The notes: generated by a model from the sequence alone, not told the origin. 64,000 nucleotides of DNA from Lachnospiraceae bacterium (GCA_024696945.1 JAILGF010000185.1:1-64000), one strand, 5' to 3'. Positions 18,159 to 27,696 are shown, numbered from the stretch's first letter. Program-made: numbers and translations.

Positions 18159-18287
18159 TTACTTACACTCCCTAAATAATATCAATTTTGTTCTATTTCT
18201 GTAAGTATCATAACAAAACTCTGAGATCAAGTCAAACGATTCCGTATTTTGTCCTTGATATAGTTGTAAATAATCAAAGTATGACAC

Positions 18288-18341
18288 ATAAACTGCAATC
18301 CATGACAAAAGGGTTGCAGTTTATCTGTTTATGTGTATAAT
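18288..18341 (+). promoter_or_regulatory. Sigma-A promoter with palindromic operator over the -35 (LytTR gene)
   Basis: An 11-bp perfect inverted repeat ATAAACTGCAA (18288-18298) / TTGCAGTTTAT (18314-18324) with a 15-bp spacer. The right arm contains a -35 box TTGCAG (18314-18319), followed by 16 bp and TATAAT (18336-18341). A protein bound to the palindrome would cover the -35. The regulator is unknown; LytTR proteins normally bind direct repeats. Confidence 0.65.
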
Positions 18342-18392
18342 CAAATCATCGACAAAATGCTTAAGCAAAAAATAAGTAGGAGGATAAATGAT

Positions 18393-18842
18393 TTGAAGGT
18401 CAGACTTTCAGTGAGTGAAAATAGATATTATGAAATAAAAAACGAACTTTGTGATCACGGAATAGATATAGATGATGATGCGGATCTTGAGCTTATAGAA
18501 AGATTTGGACAGGCAGAATTCCTAAATGTGAAAAATGATGTCGGAGATCGGATGAGGATACCTGTTAATGACATAGTTTTTATAGAAAGCTTTGGCAGGA
18601 ACATGGATGTTCATACCGAACAAGAGGTGTTCAGAGCATCTGAGAGGATGTATGTTCTGGAACAGGAGTTAGCCGGCAGGGACTTCATAAGGGTCAGTAA
18701 TTCGTGTATTATTTCCAAAAAGAAGATAAAACGGATCAAACCATCACTTTCTATGAAATATGTACTGGAAATGACGGATAAGTCCTTGGTGGATGTTACG
18801 AGAAGTTACTACCATGCATTTAGGGAACAAATGAGAATCTGA
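18393..18842 (+). CDS. LytTR-domain DNA-binding regulator, TTG start
   Basis: The 149-residue protein has a short N-terminal segment (KVRLSVSENRYYEIKNEL, acidic DIDDDADLEL) and a LytTR DNA-binding domain over ~50-148: VNDIVFIESFGRNMDVHT, RASERMYVLEQEL, FIRVSNSCIISKKKIKRIKPS, ending DVTRSYYHAFREQM. There is no receiver domain. I start it at TTG 18393, nine bases after AGGAGG (18378-18383). An in-frame GTG at 18333 overlaps the -10 box and cannot be in the transcript. Stand-alone LytTR genes often control an adjacent membrane protein; the next gene, 90 bp downstream, encodes one. Confidence 0.88.
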   Translation: MKVRLSVSENRYYEIKNELCDHGIDIDDDADLELIERFGQAEFLNVKNDVGDRMRIPVNDIVFIESFGRNMDVHTEQEVFRASERMYVLEQELAGRDFIRVSNSCIISKKKIKRIKPSLSMKYVLEMTDKSLVDVTRSYYHAFREQMRI

Positions 18843-18932
18843 TTGAATTATACTATGGATGTTTATAAATTCAAAAATAAAACTATAAAACCATAAAATT
18901 ATAAAGAATTCGAACAAGAAAGGAACGGAAAA

Positions 18933-19964
18933 ATGGCAGTATCAGGAATAAGAATCGCAGGAATAGCAATAATAATAGGTGTGGCTTTGATCATAGGTAT
19001 AATAATATATGCGATATACAGATCAAAGGTAAAAAAGGCACTTGCAGGAGAGATGAGCGGGGCACATATCGGAGTTCCGGCACCGGCGGATACCTTTAGC
19101 GCAATAATGAAGATAGTGGTATTGATACTTCTTGTATGGATAATTATCAGTCTGGGGAACATTTCTGAATTAAAACAGGAAATCGAGAATCTCAGATTAA
19201 GTAACTCAGCAGAGTTTTCATCTCTGTCGTTTGAACTTTCAAACCTTAAGGATGATATGGTACAGGCTAATAGCAGGGTTTTATCTTACAAAAGGTATAT
19301 ATCTGATGTTAATGCCGAGGATAATACTTGTGTCGTTAAACATAATTTACGTCTAAAAACATACAGCGATGCAACCACGGTAAAGCTTACGCTGCCGGAT
19401 GGCACACAGGTTGATATGTTTAGAAAGGCAGCAGGTATTTACGAAGCAGAAACAAAGATAAATCTATTCGCAAATACTGAAAGTGATACATCGTTTTCCA
19501 TTAAGGAAGGGGATATGAGCTATGTGGAATCTTCATATCCCGAAAATGATGACGCTGACGAATTCTGGCAGTTGGTGATCCCTTCGCTGGACAGTGCAGG
19601 TTATGATATTTATCATACTTCAGATAAAATATCTGTAGGTACCATCAATCTGTTTTCATATCACAAGGCGCAGTATCATATTTCATCTGCAAAACTTATC
19701 GTAGAGAAGAACGGGGAAGTATTGGAAACGATCGATGCTATGGCTTATATGAATAAGGCTGTGGGGGATTGCAGCATCCTTGTTGATAAGGATTATGATA
19801 TAAAGAGTGAAGACAGCCTAAGCATGAAATTAATTTTAAACACAGAAGAAGGCTATACCTTAGATCAGGAAATTTTTGAATGGATCAAGGGAAGCGGTAT
19901 TAGGACATATGGCAATAAGTTTTCTATAATTGATAAAAATGGGAATAAGGTTTACGGGAACTAG
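18933..19964 (+). CDS. Two-TM membrane protein of unknown function, coiled coil and beta-rich C-terminus
   Basis: I do not recognise a family. Two hydrophobic helices (about 8-30 and 55-78) are followed by a predicted coiled coil, NISELKQEIENLRLSNSAEF through LKDDMVQANSRV (about 80-120). The remaining 220 residues are hydrophilic, beta-rich and repetitive in feel (VVKHNLRLKTYSDATTVKLTLPDG; HKAQYHISSAKLIVEKNGEV), suggesting two similar beta-sandwich modules outside the membrane. AAAGGA precedes the ATG. It follows the LytTR regulator on the same strand with no terminator between, and a strong terminator follows it, so the two form one unit. Confidence 0.75.
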   Translation: MAVSGIRIAGIAIIIGVALIIGIIIYAIYRSKVKKALAGEMSGAHIGVPAPADTFSAIMKIVVLILLVWIIISLGNISELKQEIENLRLSNSAEFSSLSFELSNLKDDMVQANSRVLSYKRYISDVNAEDNTCVVKHNLRLKTYSDATTVKLTLPDGTQVDMFRKAAGIYEAETKINLFANTESDTSFSIKEGDMSYVESSYPENDDADEFWQLVIPSLDSAGYDIYHTSDKISVGTINLFSYHKAQYHISSAKLIVEKNGEVLETIDAMAYMNKAVGDCSILVDKDYDIKSEDSLSMKLILNTEEGYTLDQEIFEWIKGSGIRTYGNKFSIIDKNGNKVYGN

Positions 19965-19977
19965 ATTGGTTTTTGAG

Positions 19978-20014
19978 AATGTCCTGCGGTTGGATATACC
20001 GCAGGACATTTTTT
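19978..20014 (+). terminator. Intrinsic terminator
   Basis: A perfect 12-bp stem AATGTCCTGCGG/CCGCAGGACATT with loop TTGGATATA, followed by TTTT. Confidence 0.92.
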
Positions 20015-20063
20015 ATATATGGAACTTATGACAGATGCTTGGATAGGCATAAACTTAAAGTAT

Positions 20064-20092
20064 TTGTGTTATTCTTAAAAATGGTGTATAAT
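20064..20092 (+). promoter_or_regulatory. Sigma-A promoter for the MBL-fold gene
   Basis: TTGTGT (20064-20069), 17-bp spacer, TATAAT (20087-20092), about 39 bp before the start codon. Confidence 0.75.
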
Positions 20093-20130
20093 AGTAAAAA
20101 TACAATTAACGGGGAGGCAAAGAAAAAACT

Positions 20131-20817
20131 ATGATGGACATAATGCAACTAAACGAAAATACTTACAGAGTCGAGGATGACAGAGTCCGTTTCTTTATCC
20201 TTGAGGGTACGGAAAAAGCTCTGATGATTGACAGCAGCATGAATAATCCCAACGCTATCGATGCGGCAAAGAAGGTGACAGGCAAACCGATAGAGCTTAT
20301 CAATACTCACGCTGACAGAGATCATATTGCGGGGAATATCGCCTTTGATAAGGTATATATGCATCCCGCAGAGGAAGAAAATTACAGAAAAAACGGTGGA
20401 CAGTGTACCATCATCCCTGTAAAGGGAGGAGATATCATTAACCCCGGTGACCGTCCCTTGGAGATTATCGATATGCCCGGCCATACTCCCGGAAGCATAG
20501 GTATTTTGGATATAAACAACAGAGTTCTTTATTCAGGCGACTCTGTACAGTCGGGTATCATTTTCATGTTCGGTCAATACAGGAATCTGGAAACCTATAT
20601 TGAAAGCATGAAGAAGCTTAAGGCATATGAGGGCAGATTTGATATTGTCTATCCCTGCCATGATAAATGCCCGGTATATCCCGACATTATACCCAAGCTT
20701 ATAGAGGGGGCTGAACAGATACTTGCAGGTAAAGCGGAAGGTAAGGATATGGATCTGTTCGGGAACAAGGTAAAAATGTATAGATTTGAATATGCCGGCT
20801 TTTTCTGTGAGGCATAA
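20131..20817 (+). CDS. MBL-fold metallo-hydrolase (glyoxalase II-like)
   Basis: The 228-residue metallo-beta-lactamase fold carries the metal motif THADRDH near 59-65, further ligands in MPGHTPGS (near 116) and the bridging Asp in LYSGDSVQSG (near 137), and a final His in YPCHDKCP (near 177). The arrangement resembles hydroxyacylglutathione hydrolase-like and other hydrolytic MBL proteins. Substrate unknown. No signal peptide, so cytoplasmic. Start ATG 20131 has a second ATG immediately after. The intact alpha/beta hydrolase follows by 27 bp and may be co-expressed. Confidence 0.9.
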   Translation: MMDIMQLNENTYRVEDDRVRFFILEGTEKALMIDSSMNNPNAIDAAKKVTGKPIELINTHADRDHIAGNIAFDKVYMHPAEEENYRKNGGQCTIIPVKGGDIINPGDRPLEIIDMPGHTPGSIGILDINNRVLYSGDSVQSGIIFMFGQYRNLETYIESMKKLKAYEGRFDIVYPCHDKCPVYPDIIPKLIEGAEQILAGKAEGKDMDLFGNKVKMYRFEYAGFFCEA

Positions 20818-20844
20818 CTTTTTCTGGATTATTATGAGGTGGCT

Positions 20845-21801
20845 ATGATTTTCAATGAATACAGATACACACATATATCAAAAACGGACGGATTACCATT
20901 GTCTGTGCTTCGAATAGAGCCTGACGAAAACTGCAGGATAAAGGGTATCGTCCAGTTGGTTCATGGTATGGTTGAACATAAGGAAAGATATATAGCTTTT
21001 ATGAAATATCTTGCTGAGCATGGATATATTACGGTTATCCATGACCACAGAGGACACGGAGAAAGTGTCAGAAGCAAGGATGATTACGGATACTTTTATA
21101 AAGGAGGCTACGAAGCCCTTATAGAAGATATTCATGAAATAACTCTCGAAACAAAATTATATGCAGAAAATGAACGCGGCCTGCTTATTGGCGGAAAAGA
21201 GGGTGTACCTTTTATCCTGCTCGGACACAGTATGGGTTCCTTAGCGGTAAGATGTTATATAAAACAATACGATAAAGACATAGACCGATTATGCGTGATA
21301 GGATGTCCTTCAAATAAACCGGGTGTAATACCGGGACTGATCATAGTTAATATCCTAAAGCTATTGAAGGGCGGACGGGAGCATTCAAAATTCATGGATT
21401 ATTTAGTCATGGACTCCAATTACGGCAATAAATTTAAGGATGAAGGTCCCGGTGCATGGATATGCAGCGATCCCGAATTGGTTGCTGAATATGCTAAGGA
21501 CCCGCTAAGCGGGTTCAGCTTCACAATAAACGGCTATGAAAACCTGCTGAAGCTCACAAAAGAAACATATTCCGGATCCGGGTATGCTATGAATAACCCG
21601 GAACTGAAGATCAAATTCTTTTCCGGCAAGGACGATCCGTGCGCGGTATCTTATAAAGCATTCAGAAATGCCATGTTGTTATTGAAACATCAGGGTTACA
21701 AGAATGTAAGCGGTAAGATGTATAAAGGAATGAGGCACGAAATATTAAACGAAATCGGCAAAGAGAGGGTATACAGAGATATCCTGGATTTTATAAAGTA
21801 A
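20845..21801 (+). CDS. Alpha/beta hydrolase, monoglyceride lipase-like
   Basis: The 318-residue serine hydrolase of the S33/monoglyceride-lipase type has QLVHGMVEHKERY, DHRGHGES, nucleophile elbow LLGHSMGSLAVR with Ser129, Asp in FFSGKDDPCAV and His in GMRHEILNE. It keeps the full triad, unlike its paralogue at 1363. No signal peptide, so an intracellular lipid or ester hydrolase is likely. I prefer ATG 20845 with GAGG five bases upstream over the in-frame GTG 20839. It follows the MBL-fold gene closely and precedes glpK; a lipase releasing glycerol next to a glycerol kinase would be coherent but is inference. Confidence 0.9.
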   Translation: MIFNEYRYTHISKTDGLPLSVLRIEPDENCRIKGIVQLVHGMVEHKERYIAFMKYLAEHGYITVIHDHRGHGESVRSKDDYGYFYKGGYEALIEDIHEITLETKLYAENERGLLIGGKEGVPFILLGHSMGSLAVRCYIKQYDKDIDRLCVIGCPSNKPGVIPGLIIVNILKLLKGGREHSKFMDYLVMDSNYGNKFKDEGPGAWICSDPELVAEYAKDPLSGFSFTINGYENLLKLTKETYSGSGYAMNNPELKIKFFSGKDDPCAVSYKAFRNAMLLLKHQGYKNVSGKMYKGMRHEILNEIGKERVYRDILDFIK

Positions 21802-21817
21802 GTGGAGAATGACACTA

Positions 21818-21847
21818 ACCCAATTGATCCTACAAAAAGGATTGGGT
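21818..21847 (+). other. Small hairpin in the glpK leader
   Basis: ACCCAAT (21818-21824) pairs with ATTGGGT (21841-21847), with an inner CC/GG pair, just upstream of the glpK ribosome site. No T-tract follows, so it is not a terminator. Function unknown. Confidence 0.45.
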
Positions 21848-21866
21848 ATCCCGGAGAAAAAAGATT

Positions 21867-23342
21867 ATGAATAAATACATTATGGCATTTGATGCCGGTA
21901 CCACATCGGAAAGAGCGATCATATTTAACAAAAACAGTGAAATAGTTAGTGTGGCGCAGAAGGAATTTAGCCAGATATATCCTCAGCCGGGATGGGTGGA
22001 GCATAATCCTATGGAAATATGGTCATCTCAGATCGGAGTGGCGGTCGAGGCTATGACAAAGGCCGGTATAAGTGCTGAACAAATAGAAGCCATTGGTATT
22101 ACAAATCAAAGGGAAACCACTATCGTATGGGATAAGAACACGGGACTTCCCGTCTATAATGCAATAGTCTGGCAGTGCAGGAGAACTACGGAATACTGTT
22201 CGGAGCTTAAAGATTACTCAGAAATGATCCGTACAAAGACCGGTCTGATCGTCGATCCGTATTTCTCAGCCACAAAGCTTAAGTGGATACTTGATAATGT
22301 CGAGGGGGCAAGGGAGAAAGCCCAAAAAGGCGATCTGCTGTTCGGAACGGTTGAAACATGGCTTATTTGGAAGCTTACCAAGGGAAAGGTACACGTAACC
22401 GACTACAGTAATGCATCCCGTACAATGCTTTTTAACATAAATACTCTTGAATGGGACGAAGACATATGTAAGCTTCTTGATATTCCTATGTGTATGCTTC
22501 CGACTCACGTTTCAAACAGTGAAGTTTACGGCGAGTCTGCACCTGAATATCTCGGCGGAAGCATTAAAATAGGAGGTGCGGCAGGAGACCAGCAGGCAGC
22601 CTTGTTCGGACAAAAATGTTTTCATAAGGGCGATATGAAAAATACATATGGTACCGGTTGTTTCCTGCTAATGAATACCGGTGAAAATCCCACGTTTTCC
22701 AAAAACGGGCTGGTAACGACGATTGGCTGGGGAATAAACGGAAAGCGGACATATGCACTTGAAGGCTCTGTTTTCATGGGCGGAGCATTGGTTCAATGGC
22801 TAAGGGACGAGCTCCATATGATAAATAAAGCATCCGAAACGGAAGAAATAGCCGGAAAGGTGAAGGACACAAACGGCTGTTATATAGTACCTGCTTTTAC
22901 GGGACTTGGAGCACCGTACTGGAAGCCTGATGCGAAGGGTATTATCTGCGGGCTTACCAGAGGCGTCGGAAGGGACCATATAGTCAGAGCCGCTCTTGAC
23001 GCCATAGTTTATCAGGTAAACGACATTGTTTCCGCAATGGAGCAGGACGCCGGATGCAAGGTCAGTGCCCTGCGGGTTGACGGAGGGGCAAGCAATAACA
23101 ATTATCTGGTAAAAACGCAGGCGGATATCAGCGACACCCTTGTCATAAGACCTGCGTGCGTGGAAACAACTGCGCTCGGAGCAGCATATCTTGCAGGACT
23201 GGCAGTGGGCTTTTGGAACGATGAAGCCGATATAGAGAAATCTTCGAAGGATTATACGGAGTTCAGACCGGATATGGATCCCAGTGAACGCAGGAAGAGA
23301 TTAAGTGGTTGGAAGGACGCGGTTTCTCTGCTTGTAAAGTAA
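21867..23342 (+). CDS. glpK: Glycerol kinase
   Basis: Phosphorylates glycerol to sn-glycerol 3-phosphate with ATP, feeding glycolysis or lipid synthesis. FGGY-family sequence of 491 residues: N-terminal [13 protein letters not shown] (phosphate loop), [76 protein letters not shown] and [14 protein letters not shown], all standard for GlpK. No glycerol facilitator or glycerol-3-phosphate dehydrogenase gene is adjacent. The cstA gene follows by 31 bp on the same strand. Confidence 0.97.
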   Translation: MNKYIMAFDAGTTSERAIIFNKNSEIVSVAQKEFSQIYPQPGWVEHNPMEIWSSQIGVAVEAMTKAGISAEQIEAIGITNQRETTIVWDKNTGLPVYNAIVWQCRRTTEYCSELKDYSEMIRTKTGLIVDPYFSATKLKWILDNVEGAREKAQKGDLLFGTVETWLIWKLTKGKVHVTDYSNASRTMLFNINTLEWDEDICKLLDIPMCMLPTHVSNSEVYGESAPEYLGGSIKIGGAAGDQQAALFGQKCFHKGDMKNTYGTGCFLLMNTGENPTFSKNGLVTTIGWGINGKRTYALEGSVFMGGALVQWLRDELHMINKASETEEIAGKVKDTNGCYIVPAFTGLGAPYWKPDAKGIICGLTRGVGRDHIVRAALDAIVYQVNDIVSAMEQDAGCKVSALRVDGGASNNNYLVKTQADISDTLVIRPACVETTALGAAYLAGLAVGFWNDEADIEKSSKDYTEFRPDMDPSERRKRLSGWKDAVSLLVK

Positions 23343-23373
23343 TGGAATATGTTAAAGGAAAGGAGCCTAAACT

Positions 23374-24894
23374 ATGCTTACTTTTGTTATCGGTTTAATG
23401 ATTCTTTTTGTGGGCGGCGGTCTTTACGGCGCATTCTGCCAGAAGGTGTTCAGGCCCGATGACAGAAAAACACCTGCATATACAAAGGGTGACGGTGTTG
23501 ATTACGTGCCGATGCCGAAATGGAAAAACTCACTGATAAACCTGCTTAATATAGCCGGAACAGGCCCGATCCTCGGACCTATACAGGGTATTCTTTTCGG
23601 CCCCATTGCTTTTATTACAATTCCTATCGGTTGCGTGATCGGCGGAGCAATGCATGACTATTTCTCAGGAATGATCTCTGTCCGGGAGGGCGGAATACAG
23701 ATGCCCGAAATGGTAAAGCAGAACACAAATGCGGGTATTCATAAGCTTTATACGTTATTTATTTGTCTGGTATTATTCTTAGTCGGCGTAGTTTTTATCT
23801 ATACACCCGGTGATATCATGGCCACCCATGTATTTGGCTTCGGCGGGACGGCCGGAGAAGCATCGACTTGGATAATATATTCCGCGATATTTATATATTA
23901 TCTGATAGCGGCGGTACTGCCGATAGATAAGATCATAGGAAGGATATATCCTCTGTTCGGAGCAATCCTTTTGCTGTCAGCCGTAGGCATATTTGTCATG
24001 CTCTTTGTGAATGGCTATCCCATGGCAGAGCTTTGGGGTTCATGGAATCTTAACGGATTTGACTTTGGAGCTTATTTTAGCGGGGAACATTTTATACCAA
24101 CCTTCTTTGTAACCGTTGCGTGCGGTATCCTTTCGGGATTTCATTCCACTCAGATCACTCTTGTTACCAGGACCATGGAGCATGAGAAGGAAGGACGTGT
24201 TACCTTCTATAACATGATGATAGTCGAAGGCTTTATAGCTATGGTATGGGCAGCAGGAACAATGGCTATGATCGGACTCGGAGCAGGAGACCTTGGCATT
24301 ACCATGCAGCAGACTGAAAAGGGCTGGGCATATTTTATGCTCGTTGAAGGTCAGCTTAAGCAGATTTCAGCCACCAGTGTTGTCGGAGTAGTATGTAAAA
24401 ACATGCTCGGATCTGTAGGTGGGATAATTGCTATCATTGGAGTTATAGTTCTTCCCATAACCTCGGGGGATACGGCGCTCAGGTCTATGAGGCTTATCCT
24501 TGCGGACACCTTCAATATAAAACAGAACAAGAATGTTAAGCGACTGATGCTGGCAATACCGATCTTTGCACTGGCGTTTATAGCTCTCATAATAGCTAAG
24601 GTTAATCCGAACGGATTTAATATTGTATGGAGATATTTCGGCTGGTCGAACCAGACGGTTGCGATATTTGCCCTGGCTTCCATCCTGATATGGCTGATGC
24701 AGCATGATAAGAAAAAGTATCTGTGGATACCGCTTATCCCTTTGGTATTCTATTCGTTTGTAACGTGCTCGTATATAATGGGAGCGGAGATCGGATTTTC
24801 TTTACCCTACGGAGTATCTCTTGCAATAGGTGCGGTATTTGCATTTTTGATTGCAGCTCTCGCTATCTATAGGGGGAATAAAAAATCAACCTGA
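23374..24894 (+). CDS. cstA: Carbon starvation protein CstA family transporter
   Basis: The 506-residue polytopic membrane protein carries the CstA signatures: PMPKWKNSLINLLNIAGTGPILGPIQGILFGP near 45-75, GGAMHDYFSGMISVREGG, HSTQITLVTRTMEHE and LPITSGDTALRSMRLILAD. Family members take up peptides or pyruvate under carbon limitation. About 12 hydrophobic segments. AAAGGAG precedes the ATG. The shared orientation and short gap suggest co-transcription with glpK, linking two nutrient functions. Confidence 0.94.
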   Translation: MLTFVIGLMILFVGGGLYGAFCQKVFRPDDRKTPAYTKGDGVDYVPMPKWKNSLINLLNIAGTGPILGPIQGILFGPIAFITIPIGCVIGGAMHDYFSGMISVREGGIQMPEMVKQNTNAGIHKLYTLFICLVLFLVGVVFIYTPGDIMATHVFGFGGTAGEASTWIIYSAIFIYYLIAAVLPIDKIIGRIYPLFGAILLLSAVGIFVMLFVNGYPMAELWGSWNLNGFDFGAYFSGEHFIPTFFVTVACGILSGFHSTQITLVTRTMEHEKEGRVTFYNMMIVEGFIAMVWAAGTMAMIGLGAGDLGITMQQTEKGWAYFMLVEGQLKQISATSVVGVVCKNMLGSVGGIIAIIGVIVLPITSGDTALRSMRLILADTFNIKQNKNVKRLMLAIPIFALAFIALIIAKVNPNGFNIVWRYFGWSNQTVAIFALASILIWLMQHDKKKYLWIPLIPLVFYSFVTCSYIMGAEIGFSLPYGVSLAIGAVFAFLIAALAIYRGNKKST

Positions 24895-24972
24895 ATGACT
24901 GTTCTTTGATTGAAATTTTTGAAATACGGTAATATATGTGGTGTGGCTATTATTTAAAAGAAAGACAAGTAT

Positions 24973-26331
24973 ATGGGGAAGAAGTACAAAAAGAAAAAAC
25001 AGAATACCAAAAACACCTCAGTTGCCAGGATAGAAAATGAAGAGTATGAGGATAGGGAAGACTACGGGTACGTCGGAGGTTTCTATGATGAAGAACTGGA
25101 AGGCAGTATAAATGACGGCTCTCATTTTGAAAAAATGGATGATGATAATTATGTGGATTACCCTTTCAGTCACTTCAATACGGATTTCGGTAATCTGAAA
25201 TTTGATAACGAATTAAGCAGAAAATATCCTTATTATGAAAAATATGTAAGACTTGCTACAAAATCCCGTCCGATACTTAACTATGATTTTTATAATGCTT
25301 ACAGAAATACGCTAACGGATGATAAAAAATTCAGTACCTTCTCTGCTCTTTCTACCAGGATCGAAAACCTGAAAAAAGAGCATTTTGAATATATGGTACA
25401 ACAGCCAAGCTCCGGTCGTTTAAGCAGGAGATTGCAGCAGGAAGAAAACAAACTGAAAAAATCATCGATAAAGCTGACCGTAGAATTGGCATTTATTTTT
25501 ACCGTTATCGGTCTTTTACTGTTTATACTTCTGTTTGCTTTTTTGGACGCTCTGCTTGATCTTAAAAAGAATTCCGGGATATGGAAATTCCTGGCTGTAG
25601 GTGTCCTTGAAGCAGGGATCATTTATGCCGTTTATAAATGCTTTACCGGTAAAAAGACCAAAAAGAAACTGAAGGAACTGGCCGATACTCAGCCATATTA
25701 TAAGCTGGCGCTCGATCTTCATTTTGTTGAGGCGAGGCATATTCAGTTTGATTTCCCGACAAAACGGATCGACGGGAATTACAGAAGATACAAAAATAAT
25801 ATTGAGCTGGAGTGGAAGGCTTCGTCCCATGATTTCATAACGGATATGTTTTTCAGAATGAAGGCATTTGACTGCTTCTTTCCGAATTACGGACACATGC
25901 GGTTTTTTGTGGAGATAAAATATGAGTCGTGTTTCCCGGACTATCCTGAACTGATAGGAATAGAAAAGCAGCTCGAGTTTTTGCCTTTTATACCTAAAGA
26001 TGAATACAGACCGAAGGCAAAAATTCAGCATTATAAGACATTGATCAGGGAAAATGTCCTACAGCTTATAAATACCCGTATCCCCAAAATGAAGGTCAGG
26101 GATATAGTTGTTGCTGTGGGTATTCTGGAGCATAACACAAAAAAACCGGAGCAGTATGATGAATGGGGAAACTTCCAAAACACACCAAAGGAGAAACCCA
26201 AGAAGGAAGTAAAGACAAAATGGCCTACGGACAAACCGATGTATATGGAGACCGAGTCGGAGAGAGAATCAAAAACAGTTTATAAAAACGATTATTACCT
26301 TCATATTGAGAAGTACAGAAAGCCGGATTAA
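24973..26331 (+). CDS. Two-TM membrane protein of unknown function
   Basis: I recognise no family. The 452-residue protein begins with a strongly basic stretch (MGKKYKKKKQ), then an acidic low-complexity segment to about 75. Residues ~165-190 and ~203-222 are two hydrophobic helices (ELAFIFTVIGLLLFILLFAFLD; FLAVGVLEAGIIYAVYK), with both ends probably cytoplasmic. The C-terminal 220 residues are soluble and aromatic-rich (ARHIQFDFPTKRIDGNYRRY, MKAFDCFFPNYGHMRFFVEI) and end basic. A weak TTGATT/TAATAT promoter is possible. The next gene, ybaK-like, follows 17 bp on and may be co-transcribed. Confidence 0.7.
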   Translation: MGKKYKKKKQNTKNTSVARIENEEYEDREDYGYVGGFYDEELEGSINDGSHFEKMDDDNYVDYPFSHFNTDFGNLKFDNELSRKYPYYEKYVRLATKSRPILNYDFYNAYRNTLTDDKKFSTFSALSTRIENLKKEHFEYMVQQPSSGRLSRRLQQEENKLKKSSIKLTVELAFIFTVIGLLLFILLFAFLDALLDLKKNSGIWKFLAVGVLEAGIIYAVYKCFTGKKTKKKLKELADTQPYYKLALDLHFVEARHIQFDFPTKRIDGNYRRYKNNIELEWKASSHDFITDMFFRMKAFDCFFPNYGHMRFFVEIKYESCFPDYPELIGIEKQLEFLPFIPKDEYRPKAKIQHYKTLIRENVLQLINTRIPKMKVRDIVVAVGILEHNTKKPEQYDEWGNFQNTPKEKPKKEVKTKWPTDKPMYMETESERESKTVYKNDYYLHIEKYRKPD

Positions 26332-26348
26332 AAAGGGTTGGATATATT

Positions 26349-26822
26349 ATGAAAAAAGAAGTAAAAACAAATGTCATGCGAGTGCTTGACGGAAAGAAAA
26401 TTACCTACGCGAGCCATTCATATGAACCGGATGCAACATTGACAGGGGAGGAAATAGCAGGAATCCTTGGAGAAGACCCTGCCAAGGTATTTAAGACACT
26501 TGTTACTCAGGGAAAGAGCGGAGCTTACTATGTATTTGTGGTTCCCGTTAAGGAGGAGCTTGATCTGAAAAAAGCTGCAAAGGCTTCGGGAGAGAAGGCA
26601 GTAAGCATGATAAAACAAAAGGAGCTGTTGCCGCTAACGGGCTATGTTCACGGCGGCTGTTCACCCATTGGGATGAAAAAACAGTTTCCGACTTTTATAC
26701 ATGAAACTGCTGCAGGGTTTGATAAAGTATTTGTAAGTGCAGGTAAGGTCGGATTCCAGATAGAACTTGCACCTTCAGATCTTATTTCGGTTGCGGGATG
26801 TAAACCGGCGGATATAGTCTGA
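26349..26822 (+). CDS. ybaK: Cys-tRNA(Pro)/Cys-tRNA(Cys) deacylase YbaK
   Basis: A trans-editing enzyme that hydrolyses cysteine wrongly attached to tRNA-Pro by ProRS. The 157-residue YbaK/EbsC domain shows MRVLDGKKITYASHSY, the GEDPAKVFKTLV motif with the family lysine, PVKEELDLKKAAKASGEKAVSM and HGGCSPIGMKKQFPTFI. Length and order match E. coli YbaK. Cytoplasmic. Confidence 0.95.
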   Translation: MKKEVKTNVMRVLDGKKITYASHSYEPDATLTGEEIAGILGEDPAKVFKTLVTQGKSGAYYVFVVPVKEELDLKKAAKASGEKAVSMIKQKELLPLTGYVHGGCSPIGMKKQFPTFIHETAAGFDKVFVSAGKVGFQIELAPSDLISVAGCKPADIV

Positions 26823-26883
26823 AAACGGTTATAATTTTACAATATAATACCTTTATTTTCTGTGGATAATACAAATACTCCGA

Positions 26884-26892
26884 TGTTATAAT
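26884..26892 (+). promoter_or_regulatory. Extended -10 promoter for the SDR gene
   Basis: TG-T-TATAAT at 26884-26892, 27 bp before the chosen ATG; no strong -35. Confidence 0.6.
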
Positions 26893-26919
26893 ATGACAAA
26901 AACACGGGAGGGTATAAGA

Positions 26920-27672
26920 ATGTTGGATTTAAACGGAAAATGGGTTCTGATAACAGGGGCGAGCCGCGGTATAGGCAGGCTTTCGGCCCTTTTTATGGCT
27001 GAACAGGGATGTAATCTTATATTGCATTCCAGGACCAAGGAGGGAACAAAGAGTCTTTTGGACGAAGTGCAATCCAAGGGTATAGTGGCTTTCAGTGTGG
27101 CGGCAGAGCTTTCAGATATGGATGAAGTGGAGGCTATGCTTAAAACAATAGATGAGAGCGGTGCCCAGGTGGATATTGTTCTGAACAATGCGGGACTGCA
27201 GATAGCCTATAGGACGGATTATCTTGCCACACCGGTGGATGACTATGAAAAGAGCTTTCTTATAAATACTATGGCACCCATGAAGATATGTTATCATTTC
27301 TTGCCAAAGATGATAGAGCGGGGGTTCGGAAGAATAGTCAACACTACGAGCGGCATCGCATTAGAGGCTGAACAGGCAGGGTATTCGGCAAGCAAGGCCG
27401 CCCTGAATAAGGTGACCGTAGATTTGGGATATAAGTTGAACGGAACGGATGTCATCTTGTCACTTGCAGATCCCGGATGGTGCAGAACGGATCTTGGAGG
27501 CCCCAATGCTCCGAATGCACCCGAATCGACCATACCCGGAATAGTGGTAGGAGCTTTTGTTAACGACGGTAAGTCCGGCAGGTTATTCGGAGCACAGGAC
27601 TTTAACGGAATGACCTTGGAGGATGCGGTAACGAAGGCAGAGTCATATCCTTCACCTTATAACAAAAACTGA
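26920..27672 (+). CDS. Short-chain dehydrogenase/reductase
   Basis: NAD(P)-dependent oxidoreductase of the classical SDR type, 250 residues. The cofactor loop is TGASRGIG (near 13-20), with LNNAGLQ near 90, the catalytic Ser in NTTSGIALE, and YSASKAALNK giving the YxxxK pair near 155-159. Substrate unknown; the C-terminal GALGP-like and PGWCRTDLGGPNAP segment resembles sugar or ketone reductases. I choose ATG 26920, seven bases after GGGAGGG; the in-frame ATG at 26893 overlaps the -10 box. Confidence 0.92.
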   Translation: MLDLNGKWVLITGASRGIGRLSALFMAEQGCNLILHSRTKEGTKSLLDEVQSKGIVAFSVAAELSDMDEVEAMLKTIDESGAQVDIVLNNAGLQIAYRTDYLATPVDDYEKSFLINTMAPMKICYHFLPKMIERGFGRIVNTTSGIALEAEQAGYSASKAALNKVTVDLGYKLNGTDVILSLADPGWCRTDLGGPNAPNAPESTIPGIVVGAFVNDGKSGRLFGAQDFNGMTLEDAVTKAESYPSPYNKN

Positions 27673-27696
27673 AAATACAGAACATCGCTTAGTACT

